A DNA stretch of 10,223 bases from Ruminococcaceae bacterium UBA1448 (GTDB taxonomy: Bacteria; Bacillota; Clostridia; Oscillospirales; Ruminococcaceae): the NCBI GenBank assembly GCA_002329405.1, contig DCTE01000001.1, positions 1 to 10,223 on the forward strand, in the 5' to 3' direction. The position numbers were made by a program, and so were the translations under genes. Positions 1 through 6,114 of this stretch are shown piece by piece. Within the stretch, counting starts at the first letter, position 1. Each line of letters starts with the position of its first letter. The notes below the pieces were generated by a model. It did not search any database. It worked only from the letters and a program-made list of their open reading frames with translations, and had not been told where the DNA came from.

Positions 1-158
1 TGTATACAATATTATTTTTACAAATGATGATAAACGCACGTATTTTCCCCAACGAGTGGAAACCAACACTTCAGCCACGCTTGTAACAGAAATCAACGCA
101 GACAATCCCTTCTACTGCCATTCGACTGGTAAAAATATGGAATTCTACTGCTGTTCGG

Positions 159-187
159 TTGCCAGAAGGAAACGGCACAGGTATAAT
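159..187 (+). promoter_or_regulatory. Sigma-A-type promoter of the XRE regulator gene
   Basis: TTGCCA (159-164) and TATAAT (182-187) are separated by exactly 17 nt, a near-consensus vegetative promoter. The expected transcription start is near 194, which leaves only about 14 nt before the chosen ATG at 208. The leader would consist almost entirely of the Shine-Dalgarno sequence. The boxes are seen directly; the start point is inferred. Confidence 0.6.
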
Positions 188-207
188 GAAGGAAAGAGGT
201 GGGACGT

Positions 208-963
208 ATGTATGAATTGGACAGGAAGAAATTTGGCGCGTTTGTTTCTCAATTGCGCAAGGAAAAAGGGATGACCCAAAAACAGCTGGCTGATCAGCTG
301 CATATCTCTGATAAGGCGGTCAGCAAATGGGAGACCGGCGTCAGCATCCCGGACACTGCGCTGCTGATTCCGCTGGCGGAACTGTTGGGCGTGACGGTGA
401 CCGAACTGCTGATGAGCGAGCGGGTGCAGAAAAACGACCGGCTGGATACCGGAGAGGTCGAAACCATTGTCAAAACGGCTATCCAGTATCATGACAGGAA
501 ACCACGCAGAGGATATCAGCGTAAAAGCAGATGGCATATTGTTTACCCGCTGTCTGTCGCGGCAGCTGCTGCCGGGGTGTATCTGGACTGGAAAGCCGGA
601 TTTTTTAATAGTACCATGTTGACGCTGGTGCTGCTGGGGATACTATTCGGCGGATATTTTTGCTTTTTTGCCCCCGACAGGCTTCCGGCCTATTATGATG
701 AAAACCAGATCAGCTCGATAGGGGATGGCCCATTTCGTATGAATATGGTGGGGATGCGGTTCAATAACAACAACTGGCCGTATATTATCCGGGTCGGCAG
801 TATTTGGGCCTGTTCACTGATGGCCGGGATGCCGCTGGGGATACTGGCAGTTGGACTGCTGATACCAGAAGGGCTGGAAATGGCTGCTTATGGCGTGATG
901 CCGGCAATTTTTCTGCTGGGCTTTTTTGTTCCGATCTATATTGTGGGGAAAAAATTTGAATGA
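208..963 (+). CDS. XRE-family transcriptional regulator with a C-terminal membrane domain
   Basis: The product is 251 aa. Residues 9-66 form a Cro/CI-type helix-turn-helix; the stretch SDKAVSKWETG (34-44) is the typical recognition-helix region of this family. A basic linker (about 97-109) leads into a membrane domain with four likely helices near 110-126, 135-154, 191-219 and 226-246. The segment between helices 2 and 3 contains YYDENQISS and a run of Asn before a Trp-Pro, a pattern I associate with membrane-bound XRE regulators of Clostridia. I chose ATG 208 because AGAGG sits 8 nt upstream; an in-frame GTG at 199 lies inside that ribosome binding site. The gene has its own promoter and terminator, so it is probably monocistronic. 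It is likely a DNA-binding protein anchored at the membrane that responds to a membrane or envelope signal. The target is unknown; autoregulation or control of the adjacent two-component operon is only a guess. Confidence 0.88.
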   Translation: MYELDRKKFGAFVSQLRKEKGMTQKQLADQLHISDKAVSKWETGVSIPDTALLIPLAELLGVTVTELLMSERVQKNDRLDTGEVETIVKTAIQYHDRKPRRGYQRKSRWHIVYPLSVAAAAAGVYLDWKAGFFNSTMLTLVLLGILFGGYFCFFAPDRLPAYYDENQISSIGDGPFRMNMVGMRFNNNNWPYIIRVGSIWACSLMAGMPLGILAVGLLIPEGLEMAAYGVMPAIFLLGFFVPIYIVGKKFE

Positions 964-969
964 TATGGT

Positions 970-1003
970 CAGCACCTGTCGGGGTCCCGATGGGTGCTGT
1001 TTT
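970..1003 (+). terminator. Intrinsic terminator after the XRE regulator
   Basis: A 13-bp stem (arms 970-982 and 987-999, two G-U wobbles) with a GGTC loop is followed by TTTTA. It begins 7 nt after the stop codon and separates the regulator from the two-component operon. Confidence 0.8.
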
Positions 1004-1079
1004 ATGCTGTAGTAGGATTACGGGAAAAAATGTGTTATAATAGATGCAGATTTTTCAATCATAAAGAAATCTTAAAACT

Positions 1080-1116
1080 TTGACAGATTTGTTTTTAAAA
1101 GATAATCCGCTATAAT
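1080..1116 (+). promoter_or_regulatory. Promoter region of the two-component operon
   Basis: TATAAT at 1111-1116 pairs with TTGTTT (1089-1094) at 16 nt. A perfect TTGACA at 1080-1085 is 25 nt from that -10, too far, but lies 15 nt from a GATAAT at 1101-1106, so two overlapping promoters are possible. ATCTTAAAAC (1069-1078) and the downstream stretch ending AAAAGAT form an imperfect inverted repeat around the -35 region. This could be a regulator site, but that is weak inference. Confidence 0.5.
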
Positions 1117-1143
1117 GAAGGTAATAAAAGGAGTGCGTTTGCC

Positions 1144-1842
1144 ATGTACAATATTTTGATTGTCGATGATGAAAAAGACATCGTCCAGGCCCTGAAAATC
1201 TACCTCTCTTCCGAATCCCAGTATCGAACCTTTACAGCCTTCACCGGCAAGCAGGCACTCGATATCCTTGAACAGGAAGAAATCCATCTGGTTCTGATGG
1301 ACATTATGATGCCGGAGATGGACGGGATATCTGCGCTGTCGGTCCTCCGCGAAAAAAGCAATGTCCCGGTCATCCTGCTGACCGCCAAGAGCGAGGATAC
1401 CGACAAGATCATGGGACTTAACATCGGTGCGGACGATTATGTCACCAAACCCTTTAACCCAGTTGAACTGCTGGCGCGGGTCCGTTCTCAGCTCCGCCGT
1501 TATATGAAGCTGGGCGGTTCAAAATCGGCGGAAAGTGATAGTCTGCTGCGGGTTGGGCCGTTTGAACTGGATGATAAGACCAAGACCCTGACGCTGGATG
1601 GAGAGCCGGTTTCCCTGACCCCAACTGAGTACAAGATCATCCAGCTGCTGATGTCCCGCCCGGGCGAGGTACTCTCCCCGCGGGAAATTTACCGGCAGGT
1701 CTGGAAGGATGAGCCCTACGGTGCTGATTCGACCGTCGCGGTACATATCCGCCACCTGCGGGAAAAGCTGGAGATCAACCCGGCTGAACCGCGTTATCTG
1801 AAAGTCGTCTGGGCACAGGGGTATAAGCTGGTCGGTGAATGA
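1144..1842 (+). CDS. OmpR/PhoB-family response regulator (VanR-like)
   Basis: The product is 232 aa, normal for the family. The receiver domain (about 3-118) has the acidic pair D8/D9, phospho-acceptor D53 in LVLMDIMMPEMDG, T80, and K102 in the TKPF motif. The winged-helix DNA-binding domain (about 135-230) has the SLTPTEYKIIQLL entry helix and a recognition helix containing TVAVHIRHLREKLE (197-210), the form seen in VanR-like regulators. AGGAG at 1129-1133 lies 10 nt before the ATG. The histidine kinase starts 26 nt after the stop, so the pair is co-transcribed and almost certainly cognate. Phosphorylation at D53 should drive dimerisation and promoter binding. No vancomycin-resistance enzymes or other obvious target genes lie nearby, so VanR-like describes similarity only, not function. 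Confidence 0.95.
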   Translation: MYNILIVDDEKDIVQALKIYLSSESQYRTFTAFTGKQALDILEQEEIHLVLMDIMMPEMDGISALSVLREKSNVPVILLTAKSEDTDKIMGLNIGADDYVTKPFNPVELLARVRSQLRRYMKLGGSKSAESDSLLRVGPFELDDKTKTLTLDGEPVSLTPTEYKIIQLLMSRPGEVLSPREIYRQVWKDEPYGADSTVAVHIRHLREKLEINPAEPRYLKVVWAQGYKLVGE

Positions 1843-1854
1843 CCGGCACAAACC

Positions 1855-1861
1855 AAAGGAG
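1855..1861 (+). promoter_or_regulatory. Ribosome binding site deciding the histidine kinase start
   Basis: AAAGGAG lies 7 nt before ATG 1869. An earlier in-frame ATG at 1839 overlaps the regulator's stop codon (ATGA) but has no comparable site upstream. It would add ten hydrophilic residues before the membrane anchor. ATG 1869 is therefore preferred. Confidence 0.75.
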
Positions 1862-1868
1862 AGATACG

Positions 1869-4166
1869 ATGATCGACAATATCATACGCAAGCCGCTGGT
1901 CAAGGCGGCGGCGTTTTTGCTGTCGGTGGTGCTGGTGGTGACAACCGGGCTGACGATGCTGGCTTTTTCCTACTGTTCGGCAGAATCCTTTTACATGACC
2001 GGCAGCAGCGGCATTTACAATTCTACGATGATTACCGGTGTACTGAGAAGTACCGCAGGTAATATCTTCCGGCAGTATATATACGAAGGGAAAGACTCGG
2101 TTTTGCAGCGCTATCCGCCCACTGATACCAACCTTCGTTTCCAGCTTACACCGGATGAAGGAGAAATCGTTACCAACGTCTCTGAGGATGAATCCGGCTT
2201 GCAGTATAGTACCTGGTACGGTTGGTATACGCTGGATAAATACGGCCAGATGTATTATGAGTCGCTGGAATCCCAGCCAGGGATCGGTGAGGATTACTAT
2301 TCGGACGAGTATCTTGAAGAAAACCAGATGACGATGCATACGGTAACCGTCCGGCTGGCGGTTGCCGATCCGCTGGTGGTAGCTGACCAGCTGTCGTTTC
2401 TGGTACGGATGTATAATACGCTGTTTGAAATCCGTTATCGGCTGATTCTGGCACTGACCGGTGGGCTGATTCTGACGGTGCTCAGCTATATTTTGCTGTT
2501 TTGCGGCTGTGGGCGCAGGCCAGGGTTGGAAGGGGTCTATCCCGGCTGGCAGGAAAAAATCCCGCTGGATGTCTATGTCTGCCTGTTTGGGTTTGCAATC
2601 ATTTTCACTTTTTCAGTGTCGGTCTCGGCGTGGGACAGTATCACTTACGGCAGCGCAACCGACCTGTATTTCTCAATGATGATTACAGCAATTTTTATGC
2701 TGGTGGGGGTCATTTTGAGTGAGCTTTCTCTGTGCAGCCTCGCGGTTCGGTTTAAGATGCGCGGCTGGTGGAAAAATATGCTGGTTGTCAAATTGACGAT
2801 GGCTATTTTCCGGCTGCTAAAAAAACTCTGGCATAAGCTGTTTTCCGGTATCGGGCAGACATTGGGGGGATTTTTCCGTTCCCTTCCGTTTGTCTGGCGC
2901 GGGGTGGTGGTTGTTGCCGCGGTGCTGATCGGTGAGATGCTGCTGACCTTGCTGCTGCTGTCTGGGACCGGGCTGGGGATGCTTGTCTGGCTGCTGCTTA
3001 ACCTGGCGGTAATAGTCATCGCGGGAATGCTGCTCAGTCAGATGAAGCAGCTGCTGAACGCCGGCAAGCGGATGGCTGGGGGAGATTTTGACTTCCGTGT
3101 CGATACCGATGGGATGCTGCAATCCTTCCGGGAACACGGCGACGATCTCAACGCAATCAGCGAGGGGATGATTCACGCAGTCGACCAGAAGATGCGCTCC
3201 GAACGGATGAAAACCGAGCTGATTACCAACGTTTCCCATGACATTAAAACCCCGCTGACTTCGATTGTCAATTATGCCGACCTGCTCAGCAAGGAACAGC
3301 CGGAAAACGAACGGATGCGGGAATATATCGCCGCCCTTTCCCGCCAGTCCTCCCGGCTGCGCAAGCTGATAGAGGACCTTGTCGAAGCGTCCAAGGCGAG
3401 CACAGGCAACCTGTCGGTCGATCTCCAGCCCTGCGAACTCGGGGTGCTGATCGAACAGACCGCCGGGGAATACCAGGAACGTCTCCAACAAAGCGGGCTG
3501 GAACTGGTGGTGGAAGCACCGGAACAGCCGGTCGAAGTCCTGGCTGATTCCCGCCGTATCTGGCGGGTGCTCGACAACCTGATGGGCAATATCTGCAAAT
3601 ACGCCCTGGCTGGCACGCGGGTCTATATTACGCTGGAAAAAGCCGATACCGCCCGTCTGACCCTGCGCAATATCTCCCGTGACCGGCTGGGAATCTCAGC
3701 AGATGAGCTGATGGAACGGTTTGTCCGGGGGGACAGCTCCCGTTCGACCGAAGGGTCAGGGCTGGGGTTGTCGATTGCCCGCAGCCTGATGGAATTGCAG
3801 CATGGCAAGCTGGAACTGAAGGTAGACGGAGACCTGTTCAAGGTCGTGCTGACGCTGCCGCTGCTGGAAACATCCCAGCCAGAAAAAACATCTGCTCCTG
3901 CGCGGCAGCCGGACGGGGAATTGACGATACAGCCTGCATCCAGTGTCTTTGAAACAGACTGGGAGCAAATTCCCGCTTCCTCTGAGGAGGGCTGGCATAC
4001 GCCGCAGAATCATTTCATACAGTCCGCTGCTGAAAAGAAACCGGGCCGCAGTCTCCGCTATCGGGAGACATCCCGCAGGGTGGAAAAACAGGTCGGCAGG
4101 CGGATGAATCATATATTCAAAAGCATGTTCGAACCAATTGACAACAATATCCCGCCCAAAAGCTGA
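1869..4166 (+). CDS. Multi-pass sensor histidine kinase (VanS-like catalytic core)
   Basis: The product is 765 aa, much longer than the usual 350-500 aa for VanS-type kinases. Likely membrane helices are near residues 11-33, 191-212, 232-254, 267-291, 343-363 and 369-390, with a Tyr-rich extracytoplasmic domain at about 34-190. A HAMP-like linker (about 391-445) precedes the dimerisation helix with the phospho-acceptor H457 in NVSHDIKTPLTS. The ATPase domain has an N-box around LDNLMGNICKYA (568-579) and a lid motif GSGLGLSIA (629-637). The usual DxGxG G1 box is not visible: its place is taken by RNISRDRLGISADELMERF (600-618). As I recall, this replacement is typical of clostridial kinases of this class, so activity need not be lost. 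After the kinase core an additional 99 residues (667-765) follow, first Pro/Ser/Glu-rich and then strongly basic. The kinase is expected to phosphorylate the upstream response regulator; the ligand is unknown. Confidence 0.92.
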   Translation: MIDNIIRKPLVKAAAFLLSVVLVVTTGLTMLAFSYCSAESFYMTGSSGIYNSTMITGVLRSTAGNIFRQYIYEGKDSVLQRYPPTDTNLRFQLTPDEGEIVTNVSEDESGLQYSTWYGWYTLDKYGQMYYESLESQPGIGEDYYSDEYLEENQMTMHTVTVRLAVADPLVVADQLSFLVRMYNTLFEIRYRLILALTGGLILTVLSYILLFCGCGRRPGLEGVYPGWQEKIPLDVYVCLFGFAIIFTFSVSVSAWDSITYGSATDLYFSMMITAIFMLVGVILSELSLCSLAVRFKMRGWWKNMLVVKLTMAIFRLLKKLWHKLFSGIGQTLGGFFRSLPFVWRGVVVVAAVLIGEMLLTLLLLSGTGLGMLVWLLLNLAVIVIAGMLLSQMKQLLNAGKRMAGGDFDFRVDTDGMLQSFREHGDDLNAISEGMIHAVDQKMRSERMKTELITNVSHDIKTPLTSIVNYADLLSKEQPENERMREYIAALSRQSSRLRKLIEDLVEASKASTGNLSVDLQPCELGVLIEQTAGEYQERLQQSGLELVVEAPEQPVEVLADSRRIWRVLDNLMGNICKYALAGTRVYITLEKADTARLTLRNISRDRLGISADELMERFVRGDSSRSTEGSGLGLSIARSLMELQHGKLELKVDGDLFKVVLTLPLLETSQPEKTSAPARQPDGELTIQPASSVFETDWEQIPASSEEGWHTPQNHFIQSAAEKKPGRSLRYRETSRRVEKQVGRRMNHIFKSMFEPIDNNIPPKS

Positions 4167-4182
4167 GCGGGAGGTTTATCCG

Positions 4183-4213
4183 ACAGCCCTGTGCAAGCCG
4201 CACAGGGCTGTTT
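4183..4213. terminator. Hairpin terminator between convergent genes
   Basis: A perfect 12-bp stem (4183-4194 with 4200-4211, loop AAGCC) lies between the kinase stop and the convergent gene's stop at 4240. The plus side has a short T run (TTT), so it fits best as the terminator of the two-component operon. The minus side lacks a U tract, so its use there is uncertain. A weaker CCCGC/GCGGG hairpin (4151-4171) spans the kinase stop codon. Confidence 0.65.
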
Positions 4214-4239
4214 GAATTCTGAAAAGGCCAGCTAGTGGT

Positions 4240-5055
4240 TCAGCCGCGGCTTTTCCTGCCGGGATGTACCATAAACAGGACAACCAGTGCCGCGCCCGCA
4301 GCAGTCAGCAGCGAATTTATTTTGTCCCAGAGGGGCACCGAAAGGTCGGGGGAATCATAAATGCCCGCGGCATACAAAACGCCGTCGGTGCGCAGCAGCT
4401 CAAGGGTGGAAAGTTCCCGTACCGATAGCCCCATCCGTTTACGGGATTGCCGGCTGTAATCCCATTCCAGCTCGTTCCAGTAGCCGCTGCATACCGCTTG
4501 CAGGTCAGACAGCCGGACATGGTAATAATCCCAGTCCTGCTGGGAGAGCAGGACCTGCCCGCTGATCAGCGGCTGGTCTGCCGCAAGAAAGGGGACGGCA
4601 TACCGCCAGCCGGATTCAGTCCCGGGAAAACTGTTTACACCATACCCTGCTGGAATCAGAGGGGCACCTTCCGCTTCGGTCGGGAAAAAGAGAACGTCTG
4701 TCCCTTTATCCAGCACCAGTGCCGGGATCAGATCGCTGCCGTCCCAGCTATAATAGGTGATGTCGCAGGGAAGGGAATATTCCCGGACAATCCCTTCCTG
4801 AAATACCAGCGTCTGTGCCGAAAAAAACAGCGGCGTAAACCCCGCAAAATCAGTCGCCTCCAGCGGCAGTCCGGCATATTCTCCGTCCGCATTGTAACTG
4901 GTGGCAGCCGGTGCAAACGCTTCCGGCGTCAGGTATTCTTTTACAGTATCTGCCATCTTCCACTGTCCCACCAGTCGGCCCCCTGCGGCTGCCAGCAGCG
5001 CGCATCCGATGACCAGATACAGCCATCGGATCAACATACTTATTGTTTTATTCAC
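4240..5055 (-). CDS. Hypothetical membrane-anchored protein with two transmembrane segments
   Basis: The product is 271 aa and I do not recognise a family. An N-terminal hydrophobic helix (about 9-27) and a C-terminal one (about 247-263) bracket a roughly 215-residue soluble region. That region is acidic and aromatic, with two cysteines (C97, C189). The C-terminus ends in a basic HPGRKSRG tail, which suggests a cytoplasmic end and an extracytoplasmic central domain. The start codon is GTG at 5055, supported by GGAGG (5065-5069) 9 nt upstream; the next in-frame ATG is at residue 7. No clear promoter lies between this gene and the pgmB terminator, so it may depend on readthrough or on a weak promoter. 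It is convergent with the histidine kinase, but no functional link is shown. Confidence 0.75.
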   Translation of the reverse strand: MNKTISMLIRWLYLVIGCALLAAAGGRLVGQWKMADTVKEYLTPEAFAPAATSYNADGEYAGLPLEATDFAGFTPLFFSAQTLVFQEGIVREYSLPCDITYYSWDGSDLIPALVLDKGTDVLFFPTEAEGAPLIPAGYGVNSFPGTESGWRYAVPFLAADQPLISGQVLLSQQDWDYYHVRLSDLQAVCSGYWNELEWDYSRQSRKRMGLSVRELSTLELLRTDGVLYAAGIYDSPDLSVPLWDKINSLLTAAGAALVVLFMVHPGRKSRG

Positions 5056-5098
5056 CGTTTTCTTCCTCCCCTGTGGAAAAGGTCTGCCGTTTTGCGGG

Positions 5099-5138
5099 AA
5101 AAAATTCCCCCGTTCAGCTGGTTAGGAGAACGGGGGAA
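5099..5138 (-). terminator. Intrinsic terminator of pgmB
   Basis: A perfect 11-bp stem (TTCCCCCGTTC at 5105-5115 with its complement at 5128-5138, 12-nt loop) is followed on the minus strand by six T (5104 down to 5099). It lies 23 nt after the pgmB stop and upstream of the membrane-protein gene, so it should limit or attenuate readthrough into that gene. Confidence 0.88.
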
Positions 5139-5161
5139 CCATCGCTATACTGGATAAAAAA

Positions 5162-5797
5162 TCAGATCTTCAGCAGGTCTGCAAAAGTGGACAGGTTGTA
5201 GGTACCTTTTCCGCACTTGGTTGCTTCACCGATAGCAGCACATTCCATGCCGCCGGCGATTGCAGCGTCCAGGCCAGCTTCAGCATCCTCAACGACCAGG
5301 CAGTCTTTGGGGTCCATGCCCAGGAACTCAGCAGCCTTCAGGAAGACTTCGGGGTCGGGTTTGGATTTGGTGATGTTGTTGCCGTCGGAAACAGCGTCAA
5401 AGTAATCGCCCAGGCCCAGCTGGCCGAGAATGAAGGGGGTATTCTTGGAGGAAGAGCCGATCGCCAGTTTCAGGCCCTTTGCACGCAGTCCGTCCAGCGT
5501 CTCTTTGACCTCATCCGACAGATCGGCGGGGGACATGTTTTTGAGCAGCTCACGGTAAAGGTCGTTTTTCTTGGTGCAGCAGGCTTCCTTCTGCGCTTCG
5601 GTCATCGGTTCGCCGTGGTAGCGTTCGAGGATGATCTCAAAGGATGCCATACGGGAAACACCGCGCAGGCGGTTGTTGATCTCTTCGTCAAAATAGATGC
5701 CCAGCTCGTCAGCCAGTGCCTTCCAAGCCTGATAATGATACTTGTCGGTAAAGCAGATAACGCCATCCAGGTCGAATACGACAGCTTTCTGTTTCAT
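5162..5797 (-). CDS. pgmB: Beta-phosphoglucomutase (HAD superfamily)
   Basis: The 211-aa product converts beta-D-glucose 1-phosphate to glucose 6-phosphate through beta-glucose 1,6-bisphosphate in the cytoplasm. Motif I, FDLDGVICFT, provides nucleophile D9 and acid/base D11. H21 follows in the cap hinge, with AWKALADELGI, as in the Lactococcus lactis enzyme. GVSR (46-49), SPAD (89-92), IGSSSKN (113-119), KSKPDPEVF with K146, and VVEDAEAG with E170/D171 all match the beta-PGM signature rather than generic HAD phosphatases. The length is normal (about 210-220 aa). I chose ATG 5797 because AAAGGA (5807-5812) lies 9 nt upstream. A longer in-frame version to 5836 would add 13 residues before the usual N-terminus and has no support. 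It has its own promoter and terminator. The enzyme implies a source of beta-glucose 1-phosphate, normally an inverting disaccharide phosphorylase; none is in the window unless the neighbouring GH3 enzyme acts as a retaining phosphorylase. Confidence 0.93.
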   Translation of the reverse strand: MKQKAVVFDLDGVICFTDKYHYQAWKALADELGIYFDEEINNRLRGVSRMASFEIILERYHGEPMTEAQKEACCTKKNDLYRELLKNMSPADLSDEVKETLDGLRAKGLKLAIGSSSKNTPFILGQLGLGDYFDAVSDGNNITKSKPDPEVFLKAAEFLGMDPKDCLVVEDAEAGLDAAIAGGMECAAIGEATKCGKGTYNLSTFADLLKI

Positions 5798-5850
5798 TGG
5801 AACCAGTCCTTTACATAAAAATTCCGATAAACACATAGTTATCTAATTCT

Positions 5851-5879
5851 ATTATAATGGATTTTTTTCAACTGGTCAA
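5851..5879 (-). promoter_or_regulatory. Promoter of pgmB
   Basis: Read on the minus strand, TTGACC (5879-5874) and a perfect TATAAT (5856-5851) are spaced by 17 nt. The expected start is near 5844, giving a leader of about 47 nt. This is the best promoter in the window and shows that pgmB need not be transcribed from the GH3 gene. Confidence 0.8.
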
Positions 5880-5927
5880 GAGGTTTTGGAAATTTTGATA
5901 GATTTGTCGTGTGCGCGCCACCCCGCG

Positions 5928-5984
5928 CTCTTTTTCTTTCCTTTCTTTTTCTCTATTTTTGTTTTATTTTCTTTTATTTTATTT
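5928..5984. other. Polypyrimidine tract (57 nt)
   Basis: Only five of 57 plus-strand bases are purines (5955, 5961, 5966, 5976, 5981), with seven separate runs of four or five T. On the pgmB-sense strand it is purine-rich with A-tracts, lying roughly 85-140 nt upstream of the inferred pgmB start. It may be intrinsically curved DNA or a low-complexity spacer. Confidence 0.8.
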
Positions 5985-5996
5985 GGTAGGATTTTT

Positions 5997-6022
5997 GCAG
6001 CAGAAATCTGGGTTTCTGCTGC
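5997..6022. repeat. Inverted repeat, GCAGCAGAAA arms
   Basis: A perfect 10-bp inverted repeat (5997-6006 with 6013-6022, loop TCTGGG) extends to 11 bp with T5996 and A6023. It lies beyond the GH3 terminator and shares its TTTCTG core with the hairpin at 6033-6049. Confidence 0.8.
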
Positions 6023-6032
6023 ATTTTGCCGG

Positions 6033-6049
6033 GTTTCTGCAACAGAAAC
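6033..6049. repeat. Inverted repeat, GTTTCTG arms
   Basis: GTTTCTG (6033-6039) and CAGAAAC (6043-6049) form a perfect 7-bp stem with a CAA loop. The sequence GGGTTTCTGC at 6031-6040 repeats that at 6011-6020, so the two hairpins look related by duplication or share one binding motif. Confidence 0.75.
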
Positions 6050-6081
6050 AAAGATCCCCTCCGCAGCAACCGGAGGGGATC
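6045..6081 (-). terminator. Intrinsic terminator of the GH3 gene
   Basis: A perfect 11-bp stem (GATCCCCTCCG at 6053-6063 with its complement at 6071-6081, 7-nt loop) is followed on the minus strand by TTTGTTTC. It lies 33 nt after the GH3 stop codon. Confidence 0.8.
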
Positions 6082-6114
6082 GCATTTGCAAAAAACTTTA
6101 AGGGGATTGACCGC

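Larger units (their letters stand above)
5798..6114. other. Intergenic region between the GH3 gene and pgmB
   Basis: This 317-bp stretch contains no supported gene. From right to left it holds the GH3 terminator, two further hairpins built from CAGAAA/TTTCTG repeats, a 57-nt polypyrimidine tract (5928-5984), a short GC-rich stretch, then the pgmB promoter and leader. Each is listed separately. Confidence 0.7.

Noticed and set aside
56..274. Small plus-strand frame ahead of and overlapping the XRE gene
   Set aside because: It has a GTG start without a ribosome binding site, overlaps the well-supported XRE start, and has no recognisable product.
1033..1041. Extended -10-like TGTTATAAT upstream of the response regulator
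   Set aside because: There is no -35 element at a suitable distance, and it lies about 100 nt upstream of a better-placed promoter.
1144..4166. Vancomycin-resistance (van) operon
   Set aside because: The two-component pair is VanR/VanS-like in its conserved motifs only; no vanA/B ligase, vanH, vanX or vanY gene is present, and the kinase architecture differs.
4447..5157. Open frame of 236 codons on the plus strand opposite the membrane-protein gene
   Set aside because: It overlaps the pgmB terminator and a gene with a good start and ribosome binding site on the other strand; its Pro/Arg/Cys-rich product is typical of antisense frames.
5798..6114. CRISPR-like or mobile repeat array in the GH3-pgmB gap
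   Set aside because: There are only two short related hairpins, no regular spacers, no cas genes, no target-site duplication and no transposase.
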